Part shown: in pieces, positions 1 through 6,260 of the stretch
Position numbering within the stretch: position 1 is the stretch's first letter
Layout of the letters: each line of letters begins with the position of its first letter
Assembly: GCA_023380995.1 (NCBI GenBank)
Contig: JAMCTD010000043.1
Coordinates: forward strand, 1-12,875
DNA: 12,875 nucleotides
Direction of reading: 5' to 3'
From: Patescibacteria group bacterium
Lineage (GTDB): Bacteria; Patescibacteria; Microgenomatia; Daviesbacterales; UBA10151
Position numbers and translations under genes: made by a program
The notes under the pieces: generated by a model
Database searches by the model: none
What the model was told of the DNA's origin: nothing
Seen by the model: the letters and a program-made list of their open reading frames with translations, nothing else

Positions 1-9
1 TTCTGCCAT
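1..9 (-). CDS. 5' end of a gene running off the left edge (Met-Ala-Glu...)
   Basis: Only the first three codons, ATG GCA GAA read leftward from position 9, lie in the window, so the product cannot be named. The start is well supported because it follows a full Shine-Dalgarno sequence (AAGGAGG, 24 down to 18) at 8 bases. It lies 5 bases beyond the stop of the preceding small membrane-protein gene, so the two are probably co-transcribed and translationally coupled. Confidence 0.6.
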
Positions 10-14
10 TTAAT

Positions 15-251
15 TCACCTCCTTCTTTTAATTATTCTACTAACTAAGGCTATTAAAAGGGCAGGCAAAGCTGCTAATATCCTGGATTTTAAATTTTCTT
101 TGATATTCTGAGTGGTATCTTCCAAAGAATTAGCAAGCATAGTGACAGCTTTTAATGCTTTTATTAAAAAATAAGTTATAAATACGAAGGAAATTATCAC
201 AATAGAAAGTACTATAATCAGTAAAATATTTAAAACATCCTGAGTAGTCAC
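15..251 (-). CDS. Small membrane protein, 78 aa, unknown function
   Basis: I do not recognise a named family. With the GTG start at 251 the protein begins VTTQDVLNILL and has a long hydrophobic helix at about residues 5-32. A polar stretch with helix character follows (about 33-57), then a second hydrophobic segment (about 58-73) and a basic KRRR tail. The open frame extends upstream to 482, but that part lies antisense to homoserine dehydrogenase and crosses a promoter. GTG at 251 is preferred because an extended -10 box ends 7 bases before it, so the mRNA would be leaderless. The layout of a membrane helix followed by an amphipathic region resembles small DUF948 or YtxH-type envelope proteins, but that is only an impression. 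The next gene follows closely and probably works with it. Confidence 0.6.
   Translation of the reverse strand: MTTQDVLNILLIIVLSIVIISFVFITYFLIKALKAVTMLANSLEDTTQNIKENLKSRILAALPALLIALVSRIIKRRR
18..24 (-). promoter_or_regulatory. Strong Shine-Dalgarno site for the gene starting at position 9
   Basis: AAGGAGG read on the minus strand lies 8 bases before ATG at 9 and overlaps the last codons of the upstream gene. It is the only near-perfect Shine-Dalgarno sequence seen before any start in this window. The other genes have weak sites, none, or apparently leaderless transcripts. Confidence 0.7.
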
Positions 252-258
252 AATATAT

Positions 259-267
259 ATTATACCA
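259..267 (-). promoter_or_regulatory. Extended -10 promoter for the small membrane-protein gene
   Basis: TGGTATAAT is read on the minus strand from 267 to 259. It matches the extended -10 consensus TGnTATAAT perfectly. The gap to the GTG at 251 is 7 bases, so the predicted transcription start falls on or next to the start codon. No convincing -35 element is seen, which is usual for extended -10 promoters. Confidence 0.6.
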
Positions 268-289
268 CGATTACATGCTATACTTTTTC

Positions 290-298
290 TGATATAAT
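290..298 (+). promoter_or_regulatory. Extended -10 promoter for homoserine dehydrogenase
   Basis: TGATATAAT on the plus strand matches the extended -10 consensus, with a weak TTACAT at 271-276 as a possible -35. Predicted transcription would start near 305, leaving a leader of about 16 bases. TAGGT at 308-312, 8 bases before ATG 321, may act as a weak ribosome site. It lies back to back with the leftward promoter at 259-267. Confidence 0.55.
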
Positions 299-320
299 CT
301 GTATCCTTAGGTAAATAATT

Positions 321-1628
321 ATGAGCCTTGAGAATAAAAAACCAATAAATGTAGGTCTTATTGGTATGGGTAATATCGGAACTGGTGTAGTACGATATTT
401 CCAGGATGGCAGGGGCGAACCTTTTAATATACACCTCAAACGGGTAGCAGTAAGAGATCTGTCTAAACCTCGGGCTGTCCAATTTTCTTCTATCACAGAC
501 AACCCTACGGATATTCTTAGGGATCCCTCAATTGACATTATAGTTGAACTTATGGGTGGCATAGATTTAGCCAGGAAATTTACATTGGATGCCATAGATA
601 ATGGGAAAAGCGTAGTAAATGGGAATAAAGCATATTTAGCCAGGCATATGAGAGAATTATTTGAAGCAGCCCGCCAAAGACAAGTTAGTTTAGGATTTGA
701 AGCCTCGGTGGGAGGAGGCATACAAATAATAAATATTTTCCATAGACAAAGAGGTGAAACTATGACAGGATTCTCCGGAATTCTAAATGGGACCGGCAAT
801 TATATTCTCACAAAAATGGAGAGAAAAGATTTTGCAAAAGCCCTTAAAGAAGCTCAAGAAAAAGGATATGCGGAATCTGATCCTAGGGATGATATTGAAG
901 GTTATGACACTAGAAATAAATTAGCTGTTTTAGCATCATTAGCTTTTAATACCCAAATAGACGTTAGCCACATACCATGCACAGGTATAACAGGTGTAAG
1001 TAAAATTGATATAGATTTCGCTAATAAATATGGGGTAGACGAAGGTAAACCTGGATACGCAGTTAAATTACTTGGTATTGCCAAAAGACATGGTACTCAT
1101 GGAGTAGAGCTTCGGGTTCAACCAGTGATGGTGAGTAGGGATAATCTTCTGGCCGCTGTGAGGAACTCCTATAATGCAATAAGAACTGAACCTGAACTTG
1201 CCGGAGCCCAGATACATTATGGGAAGGGTGCTGGAGAAAGTCCAACCACCAGTGCTGTTGTATCGGATATTATCCAAGTAGCAGAAAATATCAGAAAGGG
1301 TGTCCAAGATGAGTATCCGGCATTAGATGGAAAAGTTACCTATGTAAATCCTGATAGGATAAAACAGAGAGGTTATGTTAGGGTTAATCTTAAGCATAAA
1401 CCTGGAAGCGGAGCAGAAACACTTAGAATTTTGGCTGATCATGGTTTAAATGTTGAAGATTCTATACAGAGACGTAGGTTTAGGACTAGAGAAAATGGAG
1501 TTATTTACATACCAGACATAATTACTTTTGAAGCAGCTCCTCAGGGTGATATAGATGCAGCCTTGGAAGAAATCAAAAAATCAGACAGAGTTTATGGTAC
1601 TCCATTCTTTATGAGTATTGCAGCGTAA
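321..1628 (+). CDS. hom: Homoserine dehydrogenase with C-terminal ACT domain
   Basis: This enzyme reduces aspartate-4-semialdehyde to homoserine with NAD(P)H, at the branch to threonine and methionine. The 435-residue length fits the bacterial Hom-ACT form. The Rossmann motif GLIGMGNIGTG lies at residues 12-22 and the catalytic lysine is K103 in NGNKAYLA. The substrate region reads FEASVGGGI (126-134) and GILNGTGNYI (153-162). E185, D196 and K200 line up with the family's E, D and K active-site residues. Residues from about 351 form an ACT domain, known in this family for feedback control by threonine. One oddity is NGTGN where NGTTN or NGTCN is usual. ATG 321 is the first start after an in-frame TAA at 312-314. 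It converges on aspartate kinase with 7 bases between the stops. Confidence 0.95.
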   Translation: MSLENKKPINVGLIGMGNIGTGVVRYFQDGRGEPFNIHLKRVAVRDLSKPRAVQFSSITDNPTDILRDPSIDIIVELMGGIDLARKFTLDAIDNGKSVVNGNKAYLARHMRELFEAARQRQVSLGFEASVGGGIQIINIFHRQRGETMTGFSGILNGTGNYILTKMERKDFAKALKEAQEKGYAESDPRDDIEGYDTRNKLAVLASLAFNTQIDVSHIPCTGITGVSKIDIDFANKYGVDEGKPGYAVKLLGIAKRHGTHGVELRVQPVMVSRDNLLAAVRNSYNAIRTEPELAGAQIHYGKGAGESPTTSAVVSDIIQVAENIRKGVQDEYPALDGKVTYVNPDRIKQRGYVRVNLKHKPGSGAETLRILADHGLNVEDSIQRRRFRTRENGVIYIPDIITFEAAPQGDIDAALEEIKKSDRVYGTPFFMSIAA

Positions 1629-1646
1629 ATTCAAACTATGCTGCAA
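1618..1646. terminator. Inverted repeat across the hom / aspartate kinase stop codons
   Basis: TTGCAGC (1618-1624) and GCTGCAA (1640-1646) form a perfect 7-base stem with a 15-base loop that holds both stop codons. No T-run follows on either side, so it is at best a weak bidirectional terminator. It also partly reflects both proteins ending in Ala-Ala codons. Confidence 0.25.
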
Positions 1647-3087
1647 CTCTAGCAAATACAGAATCATGGATAGATTGGGTTAACACTTTCAATCTGTCTT
1701 CTGAAAGGTCTATTAATATTGAAGCCTCGTATTCACCTGTTGTTAGTTTATATGCATCTGGTTTTCTAAGTTCAGGGAAATTACCATTCATCCCATCGAT
1801 AACCCTTTTTAATATTTGAGGATCTGAAATTCCTCTTCCGATAACTCCAATTACACCAACTCTCATTGCCTTAACAATATCAATATCATTAGCTCTAATT
1901 TCTTCCTTTAACTCCTCTCTAATTGCTTCTCCCAACTCAAATTCTGAACCATCAAATTGAAAAGCTAAATCAAGAGCTAATTTTGAATGAGGCTGGCCAA
2001 TAAAATCGATATCTATTCCTCCTTTAGCTAGGGCACCAGTAATTTTTCTCATAATCCCTGGCCTGTCCATTCCCCAACCTTTCACGGTCAACCTGACCGC
2101 ACTCTTAATCAATGAAACTGCTTTTATTGGATCATCCTCTGATTTCATTTGATTATCTATTAAAGTACCTGGTAAATAAGGTTCAAGAGTACTTTTAACA
2201 AATATAGAAAAAGGTAACCTTTTTGAACTACCAGATCTCACAGCATGATGTACAGCCTTGGGATGGATCACTTTACCACCGTATACTGTAAAAGCTGCTG
2301 CTTCTTCATAGCTCATGTGTGGGATAACATGAGCATTTGGAACAATACTAGGATCAGATGACATAACACCGGCTACATCAGCTTTATATAAATAAACACT
2401 GATTGGATCAAACCAAGGAGTTAAAGTGTGTCCCATTGCTGTAGCAGTCAAATCACTACCACCTCTTGAGAATGTTGTATATTTTCTATTTCTGTCAGCT
2501 CCGTAGTAACCACCCATAACTACCACTTTATTTCCACCTAAATCACGCACTACGCTATCCTTTATTTGCTCTCTTGTGCTGGTTACTAACAGATTTGCAT
2601 TTCCGAAGTTCCCATCTGTAATCAAAACGTCAGCCGCGTCATAATAAACTGCACCGATACCCCTGCCTCTTAAATGAGCTGCAAATACAGGGGCTACCAA
2701 CCTTTCACCTAAAGAGGATATCCAATCTAAATGAGGGGAAGATCCCAAATTAAGAGTTCTCATAGCTTCAATATATTTATGAGTTTGAAAAACTTGTTCT
2801 TGAGCAGCTTTTTCCAAAGGATCAACTTCATGTGATTCCACAGCTTGCTCAATTAATTCAACATGGCGGCCTGCAATCTCCCTCATTAAATCCCAATAGT
2901 CTCTACCTTCTAATCCTTTTTTAATAACACTTTTCAATTGATCAGTTACACCGCTCATTGCCGAAACAATACTAAGAACCGAACCTTCCTTCCTGTGTGC
3001 CTCCGAAACAACCGACGCAGACTGTTCCATTGCCTTGGCATCAGCCATAGAGGTTCCGCCAAATTTTAGAATATCTATAGATCTCAT
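1636..3087 (-). CDS. lysC: Aspartate kinase, monofunctional, with tandem ACT domains
   Basis: This enzyme phosphorylates aspartate to aspartyl-4-phosphate, the first step of the aspartate family pathway. The 483-residue protein starts with the kinase motif KFGGTSM (8-14). SLGERL (125-130), FSRGGSD (206-212), DVAGVMSSDP (237-246) and GGKVIHPKA (270-278) follow, all in the order typical of the family. Two ACT regions follow at about 331-400 and 408-480; in this family they bind lysine or threonine for feedback inhibition, but the effector cannot be read from sequence. It is not fused to homoserine dehydrogenase as in E. coli ThrA. It lies 34 bases downstream of thrC on the same strand, so read-through is likely, but it also has its own extended -10 box at 3101-3109. 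The symbol lysC is a convention; thrA or ask would serve equally. Confidence 0.95.
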   Translation of the reverse strand: MRSIDILKFGGTSMADAKAMEQSASVVSEAHRKEGSVLSIVSAMSGVTDQLKSVIKKGLEGRDYWDLMREIAGRHVELIEQAVESHEVDPLEKAAQEQVFQTHKYIEAMRTLNLGSSPHLDWISSLGERLVAPVFAAHLRGRGIGAVYYDAADVLITDGNFGNANLLVTSTREQIKDSVVRDLGGNKVVVMGGYYGADRNRKYTTFSRGGSDLTATAMGHTLTPWFDPISVYLYKADVAGVMSSDPSIVPNAHVIPHMSYEEAAAFTVYGGKVIHPKAVHHAVRSGSSKRLPFSIFVKSTLEPYLPGTLIDNQMKSEDDPIKAVSLIKSAVRLTVKGWGMDRPGIMRKITGALAKGGIDIDFIGQPHSKLALDLAFQFDGSEFELGEAIREELKEEIRANDIDIVKAMRVGVIGVIGRGISDPQILKRVIDGMNGNFPELRKPDAYKLTTGEYEASILIDLSEDRLKVLTQSIHDSVFARVAA

Positions 3088-3100
3088 ATTTTAAGCCTGA

Positions 3101-3109
3101 ATTATAGCA
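3101..3109 (-). promoter_or_regulatory. Extended -10 promoter before aspartate kinase
   Basis: TGCTATAAT on the minus strand matches the extended -10 consensus and lies 13 bases before ATG 3087, within the 34-base gap after thrC. Transcription from it would leave a leader of about 6 bases. It suggests that aspartate kinase can be expressed apart from the operon. Confidence 0.55.
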
Positions 3110-3121
3110 CAAGGAAGATGT

Positions 3122-4579
3122 TTATGGGCTTAATAATTCTCTAATTTTATCTTTTGCTTCTGCAACTTGCTGATCAGTTAACCTAAGACCCTTTTTAGTA
3201 CGCTCCGGCTTGCTTTCAATAGCATAAATCCTCTCTTTAAGCTCTGCTTGTTTTTGAATACCTTCCGGTATATTAGGCTCAATTCCTATTGCCTCTTTAA
3301 CATACAGGGGGAACTTACCAGGATCAGCAGTTTCATAAACCACAGCCAATTTATCCTGAACCCCATTAAGATATTCTTCCAAAGCCTTCCATCCCACTGC
3401 CCCGTGTGGATCCAAAATTACTTTATATTTTGCATATACTTCTTGTATGGTTTGAAGGTGCTGGGGATTACTGACAGCAAAAGAAGCAATATCCCTTCTC
3501 ATAGCATCAAGGTCTGGCATAGACTTAATTACCCCTTCTGTAATAACCTTTCCATTTTCGTCCCTTTCATCCATCATATGCCCTCCATAAAAATCAATCA
3601 GCCTGGCTAAATTGCTGGGGTGGGAAACAATCATAGCTGAGGAAGGTGAAGTTTTTGCAGATTCAACAGCATACCTGCCTGTTTTCAAAAACCTGGGAAA
3701 TTCTTGGTTTTCATTAACCCCGCAAACAATTTTAGAAATTGGCAGCCCCATTTCTTTAGCAATAACTGTGCCCATCATGTCACCAAAATTACCGGAAGGG
3801 ATACTAACAATCATTGGTTCACCATCCCTGGCTACTCTGGAATAAGCAAAAAATGGGTAAACAGCCTGAGGCAAAAGCCTGCCTAAACTAATAGAATTGG
3901 CTGATGTTAACCTATCAGGATCACCAAAAACTTCTCTGGCAAATTGTTTATCTCCCAAAATTTTTTTCACTAAAGCCTGACAAAGATCAAAGTCACCATT
4001 GACCTCAAATGCGTAAACATTACCCTGTAAGGTAGTCATCTGCCTTCTTTGGCCATCGCTCACTGCTTTTTTAGGAAAGAAAACTATATTGTCCACATTT
4101 GGCAAACCATGCAAAGCATCAGCTACAGCTCCACCCGTATCACCTGATGTAGCCACCATTACTGTTCTTTTTAAATCTTCTTCCCCTAAAAAATAATCCA
4201 AAGTCCTACCAAAAAACCTCGCAGCATAATCCTTGAAGGAATAGGTTGGACCAGCAGTAAGCCACATGATGTGAGTCTTACCAACAATATGCTGAATTCT
4301 GGTAGGAATAATGTTTTCATCATAAGCATCTTCAAGCAAGGTTCTTAATCTATCCTGAGGTATTTCTCTGCCTAAAAATGGATTTAAAACTTTAAAAGCA
4401 ATATCTGCATAAGAAGACCCCTCCATGCCTTCAATTTGTTTTAAAGCAAGCTTAGGAATATCCTGCCGGGGCATCATATAAAGCCCGTAATTTGATCCAA
4501 TTCCCGCAAGAAGAGCGGTCTTAAAATTTACCCTCTCATCTTTATTATTGGTGCTGTAATAGGTCATCTGCTCTATCAT
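3122..4579 (-). CDS. thrC: Threonine synthase (PLP-dependent)
   Basis: This enzyme converts O-phosphohomoserine to threonine, using pyridoxal phosphate. The 485-residue length and N-terminal STN...YGLYMMP region match the long E. coli/fungal-type ThrC. The PLP lysine is K116 in TYSFKDYAARFF, and ATSGDTGGAV (143-152) is the phosphate-binding loop. SIPSGNFGD and LDPHGAVGW are further family motifs. Two starts are possible: ATG 4579, 5 bases after the upstream kinase stop, or ATG 4567 (MTYYSTNN), which matches the usual family N-terminus; neither has a good Shine-Dalgarno site. Its substrate must come from a homoserine kinase, and no GHMP-type ThrB is visible. The gene immediately upstream is a small P-loop kinase. 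Confidence 0.95.
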   Translation of the reverse strand: MIEQMTYYSTNNKDERVNFKTALLAGIGSNYGLYMMPRQDIPKLALKQIEGMEGSSYADIAFKVLNPFLGREIPQDRLRTLLEDAYDENIIPTRIQHIVGKTHIMWLTAGPTYSFKDYAARFFGRTLDYFLGEEDLKRTVMVATSGDTGGAVADALHGLPNVDNIVFFPKKAVSDGQRRQMTTLQGNVYAFEVNGDFDLCQALVKKILGDKQFAREVFGDPDRLTSANSISLGRLLPQAVYPFFAYSRVARDGEPMIVSIPSGNFGDMMGTVIAKEMGLPISKIVCGVNENQEFPRFLKTGRYAVESAKTSPSSAMIVSHPSNLARLIDFYGGHMMDERDENGKVITEGVIKSMPDLDAMRRDIASFAVSNPQHLQTIQEVYAKYKVILDPHGAVGWKALEEYLNGVQDKLAVVYETADPGKFPLYVKEAIGIEPNIPEGIQKQAELKERIYAIESKPERTKKGLRLTDQQVAEAKDKIRELLSP

Positions 4580-4584
4580 GGAAT

Positions 4585-5208
4585 TTATTTGTCCAAAGCC
4601 TGTATAAATTTGTCTATAGTAAGATCCCGGTCAGATATTAATCTATAATCAAGCGTAATATCAGCCAGTTTTTCATACCTTTTTGCCCGGAAAGCAAGCA
4701 ATTTTGGATAACACCTGGCTAAAGCCTCCATATCTGTTTCTCCTTTTAGCTTTTTGAAAGAATTCCCCCAAATAACAGGCTTCGGATGCTTAAGATATAT
4801 TTTATACATTTTCTCTCTAAAAGAATCAGGAATCTGAAGATAAATAACCCGGGTGATTTTGGCTAACTTATTCAGGATAGAATTTTGCAGATAAATTAAG
4901 CTTCCTGTGGCATCAATAACAACGTCCTGATTAGGATCCAATTTTTCAACATCAGCTAAAATCTCAGACAGCGATTCTTTTTCAAAAGCCAGATACTGTT
5001 TACTCGTCCTGGGGTATTGGGAATCAAAAGGCTGACCCATCCATTTACCTACATCTTTTATCCCTGAATAACCTAAGGTTTTTAACTCACAGCCCAGCTT
5101 CTTTTCAATTAAATCATCACAGCAAAATCTCTTAAAGCCTTTACTCTTAAATTTTTTGCTCCAATAACTTTTACCGCTGCTTGACATACCAATAAGCGAG
5201 AATTTCAT
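4585..5208 (-). CDS. Shikimate-kinase-like P-loop kinase next to thrC; candidate homoserine kinase
   Basis: This is a 207-residue small-molecule kinase of the shikimate kinase fold. Walker A is GMSSSGKS (7-14). A CDDLIEKKLG segment (30-39) matches the DxD..IE...G region that begins the substrate site in shikimate kinases. The GGG motif of shikimate kinases is replaced by DATGS (99-103). Other striking segments are KWMGQP (55-60), HPKPVIWG (141-148) and an Arg/Lys-rich lid-like helix (174-180). The stop lies 5 bases before thrC, and aspartate kinase follows, so this is the first gene of a threonine operon. Its position and the absence of ThrB suggest that it makes O-phosphohomoserine. That function is inference: the sequence alone supports only a P-loop kinase with an altered acceptor pocket. 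A true shikimate kinase is less likely, as no aromatic-pathway gene is nearby. Confidence 0.85.
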   Translation of the reverse strand: MKFSLIGMSSSGKSYWSKKFKSKGFKRFCCDDLIEKKLGCELKTLGYSGIKDVGKWMGQPFDSQYPRTSKQYLAFEKESLSEILADVEKLDPNQDVVIDATGSLIYLQNSILNKLAKITRVIYLQIPDSFREKMYKIYLKHPKPVIWGNSFKKLKGETDMEALARCYPKLLAFRAKRYEKLADITLDYRLISDRDLTIDKFIQALDK

Positions 5209-5221
5209 AATTTAAAAGACT

Positions 5222-5250
5222 ATAATAAATAAAAGTTCAGAAATTTGCAA
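5222..5250 (-). promoter_or_regulatory. Promoter of the kinase-thrC-aspartate kinase operon
   Basis: On the minus strand TTGCAA (5250-5245) and TATTAT (5227-5222) are spaced by 17 bases. TATAGT at 5224-5219 is an alternative -10. The start ATG at 5208 lies 13 bases after the first box, so the leader would be only about 6-8 bases. It is divergent from the promoter at 5252-5281. Confidence 0.5.
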
Positions 5251-5251
5251 T

Positions 5252-5281
5252 TTGGAGCTGGTTTTAATAGAATGATATAGG
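5252..5281 (+). promoter_or_regulatory. Probable promoter for the His-rich membrane-protein gene
   Basis: TTGGAG (5252-5257) and TGATATAGG (5273-5281, an extended -10-like TGnTATAgg) are separated by 18 bases. The box ends 6 bases before ATG 5288, so the mRNA would be leaderless. Both boxes are imperfect, but the position repeats the spacing seen at several other starts in the window. Confidence 0.4.
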
Positions 5282-5287
5282 CTAGAC

Positions 5288-5659
5288 ATGGAATATTTAT
5301 CACTCATACCCGCTACAGCTTTAGGGTACTTAACATCACGGACAATAACTCATCCAACATCCCGGATCAGAAAAAAAATGCCTAATATTAAAACCAAACG
5401 GGTACAAATTTTCCCTGTGCTACGGATTAGAGTATTCGGTCAGGTAATACACCTTCACCACTGGATATATTTTTCCATCATTCTGATAGTTTCCTTTTTT
5501 GTATCACTAGGCGTAACCGACTATATTGTGACAAAAGGTATACTCTTAGGCGCGATTATACACGGAGTAACACTCCCTAAAGAACACAGGAAAATTATCT
5601 ATAAAAATCATTCACTTGAAAAAGTTATTGCAATCGATAAAAATATACTCAGTGAATAA
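5288..5659 (+). CDS. Small His-rich membrane protein, 123 aa, unknown function
   Basis: I do not recognise a named family. The N-terminus (residues 3-16) is moderately hydrophobic and is followed by a strongly basic stretch (17-48). The central feature is HLHHW at 55-59, at the edge of a transmembrane helix (about 59-76). A second hydrophobic segment (about 79-94) ends in IIHGV with H92, and H100 follows in a polar tail. Histidines grouped at the ends of two neighbouring helices could bind a metal or heme, but no catalytic family can be named. The 3' end overlaps the preferred GTG start of the guanylate kinase-like gene by 8 bases, so the two are probably translated together. It is divergent from the threonine operon. 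Confidence 0.65.
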   Translation: MEYLSLIPATALGYLTSRTITHPTSRIRKKMPNIKTKRVQIFPVLRIRVFGQVIHLHHWIYFSIILIVSFFVSLGVTDYIVTKGILLGAIIHGVTLPKEHRKIIYKNHSLEKVIAIDKNILSE

Positions 5660-6245
5660 ACTCCTAATTATTCTTACCGGAAAAACAGCCTCAGGCAAAG
5701 ATACTGTAATGCTTAAACTCCTATCCCGATTTCCTAATTTCAAAAAAGTCATTACCACTACTTCCAGGGCTCCCAGGGATGGGGAAATTAATGATAAAGA
5801 CTATCATTTTATTTCCAAATCAGAATTTCAAGAAAAGCTGCAAAAAGGTGATTTCATTGAATGGGTGGAATATGCCGGTAATTTTTATGGTACAGAAAAA
5901 GAGCAGATCGTAAATAATCTTGACCAAAGTTTAATCTGGAGGATTGACCCTTCCCGTGCCGGTCAAATCAGGCAATTTATTAAAGATGCTTTTGATCAAA
6001 ATTTAGCTGAAGAATTATTAAAAAGGGTATTAGTTATATATTTAACAGTTGAAGATGAGGTAATATTAAAAAGACTTGAGGAACGCAACTTAAACCAGGA
6101 AGAAATTGACAGAAGGATGGCGGAAGATACCAGGTTCTGGTTAAATTATAAGGATAATTATGATTTTGTTGTGGAAAATGTACCTGGAAAATTAGATGAA
6201 ACAGTTGATAAAATAGTAGGTATTATAGAAAACCGCTTTTCTTAA
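5652..6245 (+). CDS. gmk: Guanylate kinase-like protein
   Basis: Guanylate kinase phosphorylates GMP to GDP with ATP. With GTG 5652 as start the protein has 197 residues, the usual size. The P-loop reads GKTASGKDT, then TTTSRAPRDGE, DYHFISKSEF, FIEW and NFYGT, which match the GMP-binding region of the family (STTR.PR.GE, DY.Fvs...F, YGT). RRMAEDTRFW and YDFVVEN match the C-terminal lid and core. The frame is open back to a TTG at 5616, but GTG gives the family's normal N-terminus, just before the first beta strand, and only an 8-base overlap with the upstream gene. Oddities are the P-loop (usually GPSGVGKGT or close) and RIDPSRAGQIR where DIDvQGA..vR is usual. It may therefore be a divergent Gmk or a related nucleotide kinase. 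The symbol is tentative. Confidence 0.8.
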   Translation: MNKLLIILTGKTASGKDTVMLKLLSRFPNFKKVITTTSRAPRDGEINDKDYHFISKSEFQEKLQKGDFIEWVEYAGNFYGTEKEQIVNNLDQSLIWRIDPSRAGQIRQFIKDAFDQNLAEELLKRVLVIYLTVEDEVILKRLEERNLNQEEIDRRMAEDTRFWLNYKDNYDFVVENVPGKLDETVDKIVGIIENRFS

Positions 6246-6260
6246 ACTATCAAACTGCCT

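Noticed and set aside
252..482. N-terminal extension of the small membrane-protein frame up to ATG 482
   Set aside because: It is antisense to the start of homoserine dehydrogenase, crosses both promoters and has no protein-like character. GTG 251 directly after an extended -10 is the better start.
278..799. Long minus-strand frame of 173 codons
   Set aside because: It lies antisense to homoserine dehydrogenase, whose motifs are unmistakable, and its translation has no domain-like features.
3248..3886. Three plus-strand frames opposite thrC
   Set aside because: They are antisense shadows of thrC, with no start signals or recognisable protein motifs.
4585..5208. Calling the thrC-linked kinase a plain shikimate kinase (aroK)
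   Set aside because: The P-loop and DD region fit the fold, but the GGG shikimate-binding motif is missing and the operon is for threonine, so the name would mislead.
5616..5651. TTG 5616 as the start of the guanylate kinase-like gene
   Set aside because: It would overlap the upstream gene by 44 bases and add residues before the normal Gmk N-terminus. GTG 5652 gives the family length.
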